36,275 nt of DNA from a virus: positions 1 to 36,275 of IMG/VR virus record IMGVR_UViG_3300037234_000412. The stretch is one strand, 5' to 3'. The notes below the pieces were generated by a model. The model was not told where the DNA came from. It saw only the letters and a program-made list of their open reading frames with translations, and ran no database searches. Position 1 is the first letter of the stretch; each line of letters starts with the position of its first letter. Both the position numbers and the translations under genes were made by a program. Below, piece after piece: positions 14,820-21,714 of the stretch.

Positions 14820-15122
14820 TTATGATTCCTCCTTATTTAACCACTTCTCAACTTTTAATTGGGTAGTATATAGTTCATTGATTCTTTTTTGACTTGATGT
14901 TATGCCGTGTCGATTCATTGCTGTTACCCTGTTACAGTCCAGCGATAATTCCAATAGTAACATTTTAGATTCTTCCAACTGCTCTTTTAATTGCTCTGTT
15001 ATTTTTATTTGCGATTTGGCAATTGCCCCCACATCCTTCAAGGAAAGCTTTAAATTACTAACCTCGTTCTGCTCTTTTTTATATAATTTTCTAATGACTT
15101 TTAATTCTTCTTTTGCTTCCAT
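14820..15122 (-). CDS. Coiled-coil protein
   Basis: 100 residues, nearly all heptad-type helix with one Cys, behind GAGAGGTG. First gene of the short minus cluster. No recognised family. Confidence 0.55.
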   Translation of the reverse strand: MEAKEELKVIRKLYKKEQNEVSNLKLSLKDVGAIAKSQIKITEQLKEQLEESKMLLLELSLDCNRVTAMNRHGITSSQKRINELYTTQLKVEKWLNKEES

Positions 15123-15177
15123 TTCACACCTCTCACCATAAACCTACACCCTTTTAAATCTTTTTGCAATATTTTTA

Positions 15178-15206
15178 TTGACATTTTATTAAGATAGGAT
15201 TATTGT
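15178..15206 (+). promoter_or_regulatory. Promoter, plus strand
   Basis: Perfect TTGACA, 17-base spacer, TATTGT. It would drive the tRNA-like region and perhaps the RecT-like operon. Confidence 0.45.
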
Positions 15207-15248
15207 TTAGTCATGCTTAGTCTTATGACGGTACAATTTTTATTTACT

Positions 15249-15333
15249 TTTTCTATTTTGAATGGTGGGGCTATCTTCCCAGACTAGCTTCATCATTCAT
15301 CTTTTTTAATAGGTTCGATTCCTGTTAGAGAAA
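15249..15333 (+). ncRNA. tRNA-like fold with nested hairpins
   Basis: TTTTCTA pairs with TAGAGAA (one G-U) as an acceptor, and a 5-bp T stem ATAGG/CCTGT closes the canonical T loop TTCGATT. The centre makes no cloverleaf: TGAATG pairs with CATTCA around an inner GCTA/TAGC hairpin. It may be a tRNA mimic rather than a decoding tRNA. Confidence 0.35.
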
Positions 15334-15449
15334 TATACCATGTGGCGTATGCCTTGGTTAAAATCAGCTATGATATAAATAGTACTAAAACATGTTTGAT
15401 TGGTGTTAAATGTGTTTGTGATAAAAAAATAGTAGTAATAGTTTTAACG

Positions 15450-15485
15450 CCCTTGACCGTTTGACCACGTTAGTTAAGGGTTTTT
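15450..15485 (+). terminator. Hairpin terminator between the two tRNA-like folds
   Basis: CCCTTGAC pairs with GTTAAGGG over 8 bp (one G-U), loop of 15, then TTTTT. It would end transcripts after the first fold. Confidence 0.6.
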
Positions 15486-15488
15486 AAT

Positions 15489-15592
15489 GGACAAGTAGCT
15501 TTAACTGGTAGAGCATCCCCAAATTACAGATCTTATGCGGGATTATGGGAATTGATAACCAAAGTGCGTAGGTTCGAATCCTACCTTGTCCA
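15489..15592 (+). tRNA. tRNA-like gene with enlarged anticodon region
   Basis: Acceptor GGACAAG/CTTGTCC is 7 bp, U8-A9 fits, the D arm (GCTT, loop with GG, GAGC) is normal, and T arm GTAGG-TTCGAAT-CCTAC is perfect. The anticodon stem is only TCCC/GGGA, and it encloses about 27 bases instead of 7-9, so no anticodon can be assigned. A type-II variable arm (TTG/CAA) follows. Length 104. It could be a tRNA with a short insertion, a pseudogene, or a mimic. No CCA is encoded after the discriminator. Confidence 0.5.
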
Positions 15593-15689
15593 GTAGCTCG
15601 TATGAGTGAATAAATCAAGATAAACCTGATATAGTCCTGATTTAATAAATAGATATTTTTGGAACAAAGTTCTATCCTTTGTTTCGGTT

Positions 15690-15716
15690 TAGCTCCTTAA
15701 TTGGGGCTATTTTTTT
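15690..15716 (+). terminator. Strong hairpin terminator before the RecT operon
   Basis: TAGCTCC pairs with GGGGCTA (one G-U), loop of 6, then seven T. It lies 17 bases before the ATG at 15733 and just after another hairpin (AACAAAG/CTTTGTT), so it may act as an attenuator. Confidence 0.65.
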
Positions 15717-15732
15717 ATATGTGGAGGGAAAG

Positions 15733-15936
15733 ATGTTGGAGTTTTTTAAGTTTTTAGTTAGTAATTTTTGGTATTTTGTGGCTTTTTGTATAATTTTAAG
15801 TATGGTTTTAAAAACTATATATGGAATAGCTCATAAAATTGTTAGGCATTTTACTATATTGAAAGTCGGATACCCACCATTTCACTGTGATGGTGATGGT
15901 GATTTTAGAAAAATAGAAAGTGATGATGAGGATTAA
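15733..15936 (+). CDS. Small membrane protein with acidic tail
   Basis: 67 residues from ATG 15733 with GGAGGG; the upstream frame runs through the terminator. One hydrophobic segment at about 5-27, then HCDGDGDF and an acidic end. Function unknown; first gene of the operon with the RecT-like protein. Confidence 0.55.
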   Translation: MLEFFKFLVSNFWYFVAFCIILSMVLKTIYGIAHKIVRHFTILKVGYPPFHCDGDGDFRKIESDDED

Positions 15937-15939
15937 GTT

Positions 15940-17226
15940 ATGAGTAATACTGAAAACCCCAAATGTTGCGGACAGATCGCACAAATACAACCAGATAAAC
16001 ATAATGAAATAGATGGTTTCGGTATATGGTGCAATGTATGTAAACATTCATTATTTAGAGAAACGAAAGAGCAAGCTATAAAGGATTTTATGGTTGATGC
16101 TAAGAAAGGAGAGGTTAAGAAAGTGCAACAAAATGAAAGAGTTCCAATGAACAGGAATAACCAGTTACAGATTACCCCATTAGGTATATCTAAAATATTT
16201 GAGAATAAAAAAGATAGTCTTGCTATTATATCAAGTCCTGTTTTAACAGGTGATAAACCGGCTATGGCTAGATATGTTAATAATAATACAGAAAGATACC
16301 CTATGACTCTTAAGAGTCCTCAGTGGGACAAAATATGGGCTACCCCTGAAGGTCAACAATCTATAATTACAGGTATTGAAAACTCTTTGATAGACTGTGT
16401 AGAACTTGGAGTTACTGGTGATTTAGTGCCTATGGGTAAAACTTGTATTCTTATTGCTGGCGTTGATTCATTTATATTCAGATTAACACATGGTAATAAT
16501 GCACCTTTTGAAAATATAACTATAGAAAATATTTATGAAGATGATGAAGTGACTAGTGGCCGTAAAAATGGTTCATTCTTTATTGATGTAAATTTTGGAA
16601 AGACTCGTAAAAAGGTTGTTTCTGTTGCTGTTTATGGCGAACTTAAAAAGGCTGGTATTATTGTTGGTGAAATGTATGATGCTGAAAGATTATTAGAAAA
16701 GGCAGAATTACACTCTAAACCATATGCTAATTATATGAAGATGATTAAAGCTTATGAGTATCAAAAGTCTGAAGGTAAAGCAAAGAGAGATCCAAATGGT
16801 AGAGAGTTTTTTACATATTTTGATGTTGTAGATTCTACTACTGACCAATATTTTGATAGATCCGTTGATTTTTTTAGAGGTGCTGAATCAAGAAACGAAC
16901 TTAAAAAAGATAATAATGGAGAATATGCAAATCAAGTAATAACACCAACTTTTACTAAAAAGATTTATAGATCTTATATAGAAGGTGGAACCACTGAAAC
17001 TACAGTATTCTTAGACTCTCTTGTAAATCCTTATGCTGGTGCTGACCAACCAGAAATGTTAAGAAAAACAGCTGGTAAAAGTTTTCTTGCTAAATATGCA
17101 AAAGTTAGAAATAGTGAAGCTGCAATGCACGAAGTAAGAAGCTCTAAAGATGCTATTAAAGAAAGTATGGATTTATCTGAAAATCAATTTGAAGATTTAA
17201 AAAATGTTAATGGAGAGGTTGGGTAA
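15940..17226 (+). CDS. RecT-like annealing protein fused to a zinc ribbon
   Basis: 428 residues. Residues 9-34 hold CC and CNVC, then an AIKDF helix, like the Lar-type restriction-alleviation zinc ribbon. From about residue 75 the sequence follows the RecT annealing pattern: a helical start, a beta core (GVTGDLVPMGKTCILIAG, IYEDDEV), a Y-x-MIKAYE linker and the late PEMLRKTAGKSFLAKYAKV signature near 371. RecT proteins bind single-stranded DNA and pair complementary strands. GTG at 16123 (residue 62) has AAAGGAGAGG eight bases ahead, so a shorter form without the ribbon may also be made. No partner exonuclease was found. Confidence 0.6.
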   Translation: MSNTENPKCCGQIAQIQPDKHNEIDGFGIWCNVCKHSLFRETKEQAIKDFMVDAKKGEVKKVQQNERVPMNRNNQLQITPLGISKIFENKKDSLAIISSPVLTGDKPAMARYVNNNTERYPMTLKSPQWDKIWATPEGQQSIITGIENSLIDCVELGVTGDLVPMGKTCILIAGVDSFIFRLTHGNNAPFENITIENIYEDDEVTSGRKNGSFFIDVNFGKTRKKVVSVAVYGELKKAGIIVGEMYDAERLLEKAELHSKPYANYMKMIKAYEYQKSEGKAKRDPNGREFFTYFDVVDSTTDQYFDRSVDFFRGAESRNELKKDNNGEYANQVITPTFTKKIYRSYIEGGTTETTVFLDSLVNPYAGADQPEMLRKTAGKSFLAKYAKVRNSEAAMHEVRSSKDAIKESMDLSENQFEDLKNVNGEVG

Positions 17227-17387
17227 TGGAAAAACAAAGCTATAAAGTTATCAGAAAGTACGATAAAAAGGAGTTTAAACCATGGGAAATATCGGTCAAT
17301 GGATATTTAGATATCATGTATGTTTACGAAAATGGTGATTGGATGTATGTAAAGGATAATAAAGATTACTCTGTAGTACTAGACTAA
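17226..17387 (+). CDS. 53-residue hypothetical protein
   Basis: ATG 17226 shares a base with the RecT-like stop (TAATG) behind GGAGAGG. Basic start then WEISVNGYLDIMYVYENGDW, a beta-rich core. No family recognised. Confidence 0.55.
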   Translation: MEKQSYKVIRKYDKKEFKPWEISVNGYLDIMYVYENGDWMYVKDNKDYSVVLD

Positions 17388-17390
17388 ACT

Positions 17391-17412
17391 AAAAAACCCC
17401 TATTTCTAGGGG
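17391..17412 (-). terminator. Hairpin terminator, minus strand
   Basis: CCCCTA pairs with TAGGGG around a four-base loop and is followed by six T on the minus strand. It would stop late transcripts that read past the fiber gene, protecting the plus-strand operon. Confidence 0.5.
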
Positions 17413-17424
17413 AAGGGAAAAAAG

Positions 17425-17472
17425 ATGATAATAAACATAGATAAAAATAGGAGTTTAGATAAATGCGTATAA
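17425..17472 (+). CDS. Possible 15-residue leader peptide
   Basis: ATG with GGGGAAGGG ahead and a stop overlapping the lipoprotein start. It may couple or tune lipoprotein translation. Small size makes this weak. Confidence 0.2.
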   Translation: MIINIDKNRSLDKCV

Positions 17473-18227
17473 CACCCTTAATAGTACTTTATACCATATT
17501 CGTACTTTTGTATAGTTGCGAACCAGTTACAGAGATCGAGTATGTAGAAACTGAGGTAGAAGTTGAAACTATAGTAGAAAAAGAAGTCATTATTGAAACT
17601 GAGGTTGAGGTCGAGGTGGAAATTGAAAAGGAAGTGGAAGTCGTAACCGTTGTGGAAACTGAAACTTTAATCGATAATGTTATTGAAACTATAAAAATAG
17701 AATATGTTAACAGAGAGGTATATATAATGAGTGAAGAAGAAGTGAAAGAGTTTATCATGGAACCAATTACAGAATATAGTAATTATGTTAGTAATGATAA
17801 TAAAGTTTTTGGTGTTACAAGTGAGGGTTTTGAAGAGATCGCTTTTATTAAAGGGCTGTTTAAAATTGATGGTGTTATTTATTTTGAAGCTGAGGAAAAG
17901 TTATATAGTCAGGTTGATGGTGTTTTGACTATTATTGATGAACTTCCAGTGGTTCCAGAAAGTGAGTATATTGAAACTACAGTTGTCGAAGGTGAAACAG
18001 CAATCCTAAGAATAACTAAAGACAAATACAACGATATTGATATATCGAAAGTGTATAATAGAAAACTTGAAGTTGCTTATTTGCAGATTGATAGTACTTG
18101 TATGCGTGGAGATGATCTTTTATATTCTGTATGTCAGGAATCGGGAACTAGAAAAGTAGGGGTTTATATATGGACTGTTAATAGTTCTAGTCCTCGTAGT
18201 GTTTTTGATAGTGGGCGTATTTGGTAG
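17463..18227 (+). CDS. Lipoprotein with Val/Glu repeat stalk
   Basis: 254 residues. Signal peptide with lipobox LLYSC (Cys19) marks a lipoprotein. Residues 22-78 alternate Glu with Val/Ile/Thr, low complexity that could form a beta stalk or extended fibre. A beta-rich domain follows (about 95-254) with a Cys pair near 218 and 229. AGGAG precedes ATG 17463. A phage-encoded lipoprotein may block superinfection or change the host surface; that is inference from family examples such as T5 Llp. It is separated from the fiber gene by a shared terminator. Confidence 0.6.
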   Translation: MRITPLIVLYTIFVLLYSCEPVTEIEYVETEVEVETIVEKEVIIETEVEVEVEIEKEVEVVTVVETETLIDNVIETIKIEYVNREVYIMSEEEVKEFIMEPITEYSNYVSNDNKVFGVTSEGFEEIAFIKGLFKIDGVIYFEAEEKLYSQVDGVLTIIDELPVVPESEYIETTVVEGETAILRITKDKYNDIDISKVYNRKLEVAYLQIDSTCMRGDDLLYSVCQESGTRKVGVYIWTVNSSSPRSVFDSGRIW

Positions 18228-18233
18228 AATAGA

Positions 18234-18260
18234 GGGGAGTTTTTACGCTCCCCTTTTTTT
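18234..18260 (+). terminator. Terminator after lipoprotein gene
   Basis: GGGGAG pairs with CTCCCC over an 8-base loop, then seven T on the plus strand. On the minus strand the tail is weaker, so late minus transcripts may pass. Confidence 0.7.
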
Positions 18261-19422
18261 ATGCGTCTATCATTGCTATTATATATGAGCTTCCTACTGT
18301 TAGACGTTTACCGTGAGTTGTTGTCCCTATTCTTGGCACTCCACTTACCCCGTCTGAAGAGATATTAGTAGCCGACCCCAAAGCATCCCCCCCAGGAGTA
18401 TTATTTCCAGCCGTAACCTCTGCTTGTATTCTAGATGTTGTCCCTGAGTTTTCACTAAAAACAGTGTGGTAATGTCCTTGGAACTGATCTTCTCTCAAAA
18501 CACCAACAACATCAGCATCACCACCAACCGATTGCGGAGTAGTAACATAATCACCAGTATCAATCAAAGTCCTAGTCCCTAAATTATCAGGTGCAATTAA
18601 ATCAACATAAGGATTAGTCAATAATAATGCCTCAAGATTACTATTACCAGTTACAACAGAACCATCTAAATGAACCATATGTAATTCTTTATTAACCGCA
18701 CCAACTTTAAACTTATTGATAAGTAATGAAGTATTAAAATTACCACCAGCCCTATCATTTACAGTGTGAAAATCTCCATCGATAACGGTTCCACGATTAG
18801 CAGCTCTTTTTAAATCTCTTGCACTGTCTGGCTCGTACCAGTATAAAGCATTATCAGGGTCACTTGGGTCGATTCCTTGGTTTGTTGCTTGCCCTGATGC
18901 GGAATATGTTATACCTTCTCGTCTAACAAGAGTTCCAGCGGTATTGTAGATTGTTCCAGCTTGCCATTGTGGTATTGCCCCTGAGTTATCACTTTTAATG
19001 TTGGAACCACCACCGACAAATTGAGCTAGTTCACCTTCGTCAATGTCGCTCCCTTCTGTTTCTGTTTTACTAAGCAATTGATCGTCTATATATTCAACAT
19101 TAGATTCATTACTGACATACGACCCAAAGTTTGAACCACTAACATTTAATTCAACACCAGTATAAGTAATGTTTGTAATTCTAATTTGACCATAAAGGGT
19201 CTTTCCAGATAGTCCACTTTCTTGCGTTGTTGCTTTTGTATCTGGTGCTATCTCGTAATTACTCCCTGGAATAGTTGTTCCACCCTCTTTAATTACAATA
19301 TCAGATAATAAGAATTTGTAATCTCCATCTAATTTAAAATGTGTCCATTCATTTAAAACAAAAGTTCCTATAAAAACATTACTTATTGTTTCAAATACTC
19401 CAGGTTTAATATCTCTTTGCAT
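18259..19422 (-). CDS. Tail fiber or adhesin-like protein
   Basis: 387 residues from ATG 19422, after AAGGAG; an upstream TTG at 19440 lies inside the preceding gene. Gly/Asn/Ser-rich, beta-rich. The C-terminal part resembles collar-type fibre tips: LREDQFQGHYHT (GHxH) near 315-325, then a Gly/Thr-rich loop and RLTVGSSYIIAMIDA. Last gene of the late module, where receptor-binding proteins are expected. Confidence 0.6.
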   Translation of the reverse strand: MQRDIKPGVFETISNVFIGTFVLNEWTHFKLDGDYKFLLSDIVIKEGGTTIPGSNYEIAPDTKATTQESGLSGKTLYGQIRITNITYTGVELNVSGSNFGSYVSNESNVEYIDDQLLSKTETEGSDIDEGELAQFVGGGSNIKSDNSGAIPQWQAGTIYNTAGTLVRREGITYSASGQATNQGIDPSDPDNALYWYEPDSARDLKRAANRGTVIDGDFHTVNDRAGGNFNTSLLINKFKVGAVNKELHMVHLDGSVVTGNSNLEALLLTNPYVDLIAPDNLGTRTLIDTGDYVTTPQSVGGDADVVGVLREDQFQGHYHTVFSENSGTTSRIQAEVTAGNNTPGGDALGSATNISSDGVSGVPRIGTTTHGKRLTVGSSYIIAMIDA

Positions 19423-19432
19423 ATTATTCTCC

Positions 19433-20920
19433 TTATTCAATTACCACTAAAGGTTGTGACAGTACGCCGTCAATCTCTTCGTGCATTGGTTGCGATAAAA
19501 TACCATCAATCATATTAAACATTGGTTGTGATAAAACTCCATCTATAACACCAGGTTCTTCAAAACCTGACCTTGCTTCTAACATTAAAACATCTTGACC
19601 CGGGTTAACTTCTCTAACAATCCATTCAGTTTTAGTTGAGAATTGCCGACCGTTTATATTGACATCAAGAATGATTAAATCTAATAGGTTTATTTCACTA
19701 GTATCTTGACCAGAATAAAAAGGTATGATCTCGGATAGTTCCCCAAATCTTTGCATGAGTCTAAGCCCTAGACTTTCCAAATCACCATTAGTATATAAAT
19801 CAACATTATACGATGAACGTTTAACTTTATCAAATAGAGTATCATCGCCTATGATCCTGTTGTTATCGTATATATTATTCTTAATATCCTTTTGAAAACT
19901 AAGAGATACCGAACTATTAAAATATTTCTGAGCATCTTTATAGTCTTTTTTCGGAAACTTAGTAGTTTTCCAGCTTGCTATTTCATGTTTCTTGTAAGTT
20001 CTACCCCATTGTCTCAATGTGAGAAAACCATCGTTCTTGGTAAACATAAAAGCATTATCATTTTTTAAAGCCTTATTAACTAAATCTCTAACAGTTCCAC
20101 CATCAAAATAAAAGTTGATGAATGAATCATTAGCTATGAACTCATTGGTTTCTGTAGTGTCCCAATTATCTGAGTTATATGTTATTAAAGCTTTTTCTTG
20201 AATCTCAGTTGTTATTATAGTTCCTATTCTATTATTTGTTCGACCTGTTACATCTGCACTTACTGCATCTATAGCGTTTATTTGTCCATCTACAGGATTA
20301 AAAGTAAAAGATATACTATTACCATCTTTATCGTAAACAGTTGTTACAGCAGTTATATAGTCCTTATCTATCGCTATATACTCCGATGGGTCAACTCTAA
20401 AAACCGGAACATTCAGAAGATCACCATAACCAATAGGTATGTCTTTATCCTTAACATTATCAAATACATTAGGATAATCGATTATATTAAAAGTATTACA
20501 GACTCGTTGAGTTAATGCCCTAAAAACATTATTAACAACTAACTTGACAGATTTTTCATTTACTACAGGATATGATATTTCACCCATGAGAATAGTTTTA
20601 AAATCTTCTAGTATAGGATTATTTTTATCAGTTCTTTTTAATGTTAAAACAGTATTAAACCAATCAAGAGATTCAACATCGTCATATTTTCCATCACCGT
20701 TTTCTATTTCTAGAGTATAGTTTGTTAATAAAGTACTACCCGATATTGAGTCTGATATTTTACTATTAACATTTGGAATTGCTAAGCGATTTTCATATTG
20801 GTATGTCATCCCTCCGAACTCTGGATACGTCCAATCAGATGGATTTATTTCATTTCTAATTGCACTAGAGAATCTATGAGTTATCGGGTTTCCAATTTCT
20901 ACTATGTATTTAATTCCCAC
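19433..20920 (-). CDS. Tail hub / baseplate-like protein
   Basis: 495 residues from GTG 20920 (its G shared with the upstream TAG). The start (SSAIRNEINPSDWTYPEFGG) and centre (DLVNKALKNDNAFMFTKNDGFLTLR, then DLESLGLRLMQRFGE) follow phage tail hub proteins that sit between tape measure and fibre. The last 37 residues are three copies of a 12-residue unit with core DGVLSQP, also found in the next gene upstream. Role inferred from position and pattern. Confidence 0.55.
   Translation of the reverse strand: MGIKYIVEIGNPITHRFSSAIRNEINPSDWTYPEFGGMTYQYENRLAIPNVNSKISDSISGSTLLTNYTLEIENGDGKYDDVESLDWFNTVLTLKRTDKNNPILEDFKTILMGEISYPVVNEKSVKLVVNNVFRALTQRVCNTFNIIDYPNVFDNVKDKDIPIGYGDLLNVPVFRVDPSEYIAIDKDYITAVTTVYDKDGNSISFTFNPVDGQINAIDAVSADVTGRTNNRIGTIITTEIQEKALITYNSDNWDTTETNEFIANDSFINFYFDGGTVRDLVNKALKNDNAFMFTKNDGFLTLRQWGRTYKKHEIASWKTTKFPKKDYKDAQKYFNSSVSLSFQKDIKNNIYDNNRIIGDDTLFDKVKRSSYNVDLYTNGDLESLGLRLMQRFGELSEIIPFYSGQDTSEINLLDLIILDVNINGRQFSTKTEWIVREVNPGQDVLMLEARSGFEEPGVIDGVLSQPMFNMIDGILSQPMHEEIDGVLSQPLVVIE
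19439..19546 (-). repeat. Three 36-base coding repeats (DGVLSQP unit), hub gene
   Basis: Three 12-residue units at residues 459-470, 471-482, 483-494: IDGVLSQPMFNM, IDGILSQPMHEE, IDGVLSQPLVVI. DNA copies differ at synonymous sites. Confidence 0.85.
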
Positions 20921-21714
20921 TAAAAAGCCTGCTTAAACTCAAATCTTTTAGAGTACTTAAAGCTATTTATTGAAGATTGAAATATTATTTTATTACTAGT
21001 CTTCCCATAGAACTTGTTAAATGGTAGCCAATTGTCATTATCAAAATCTAAAAAGAAAGGGAATCCTTGCATAGTTTGAGTTACATAAGCCCTTCTGAAA
21101 TCTTCTATAATATCACGGTCTATTTTATATCTGAAGTCTACACCGATAAGTCCACCACCATATCCACCAGCGGAAGGTATTACTTGACCCGAAAGTGTTT
21201 CTCTAGGTTTTACAGATGAATAGAATCCAGGTTCTCTACTTGGCGAAATACAAATTGCTCGACATTCACCTACAGCAATTCTACCCATATAAGTTCCGTT
21301 ATGGTCTATAGTCATTGTTGATGCTGTTATTGATTGACTGATCTCATAAAGCCCATCTTTAAAAGCTCTACCATCAGTTGAGTTGATAGTTATAGTTCCG
21401 TTAATAGTTAATTGTGTTGCATCTGTTCCACCAATACCAATACAATTAAATTCGTTTGAACCTGATACGCTTAGAGGTTGAGATAGTACACCGTCAATTG
21501 TGTTATACATAGGTTGCGATAATACACCATCATAATCATAAAAATATGGTTGAGATAAAACCCCATCGTAAATATTAAAAGTAGAATAGTCTTCAGGAAC
21601 CGTAAAATTGATAGTTAAAGTTCCTGTATTCAAATATCTATCTGCAAGAGATGGGCTTTTTAATTCATCTGGTAAATCTGAAAATTGTATTATATCGTTT
21701 ATTAGTATTTTCAT
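20920..21714 (-). CDS. Tail-tip protein with internal DGVLSQP repeats
   Basis: 264 residues. Its ATG overlaps the tape-measure stop (TAATG). Residues 49-84 are the triple 12-residue repeat. After that a beta-rich domain contains GECRAICISPSREPGFY and a Gly-rich GGYGGGLIGVDFRYK, in the position of lambda M/L-type minor tail proteins or a distal tail protein. Exact homologue not recognised. Confidence 0.55.
   Translation of the reverse strand: MKILINDIIQFSDLPDELKSPSLADRYLNTGTLTINFTVPEDYSTFNIYDGVLSQPYFYDYDGVLSQPMYNTIDGVLSQPLSVSGSNEFNCIGIGGTDATQLTINGTITINSTDGRAFKDGLYEISQSITASTMTIDHNGTYMGRIAVGECRAICISPSREPGFYSSVKPRETLSGQVIPSAGGYGGGLIGVDFRYKIDRDIIEDFRRAYVTQTMQGFPFFLDFDNDNWLPFNKFYGKTSNKIIFQSSINSFKYSKRFEFKQAF
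21463..21570 (-). repeat. Three 36-base coding repeats (DGVLSQP unit), tail-tip gene
   Basis: YDGVLSQPYFYD, YDGVLSQPMYNT, IDGVLSQPLSVS at residues 49-84. Same unit length and same last-copy variant (QPL) as in the hub gene. Confidence 0.85.

Larger units (their letters stand above)
15142..15732 (+). other. Noncoding region with structured RNA elements
   Basis: About 590 bases with no gene on either strand that has a ribosome site. It holds a plus-strand promoter, two tRNA-like folds, a hairpin terminator between them, a 7-bp hairpin (15663-15683) and a second terminator just before the next gene. Transcripts reaching the RecT-like gene would need to pass both terminators or start later. Confidence 0.55.

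Noticed and set aside
20198-20515. Cys/Tyr-rich plus-strand frame
   Set aside because: Shadow of the hub gene; the odd composition comes from reading its complement.
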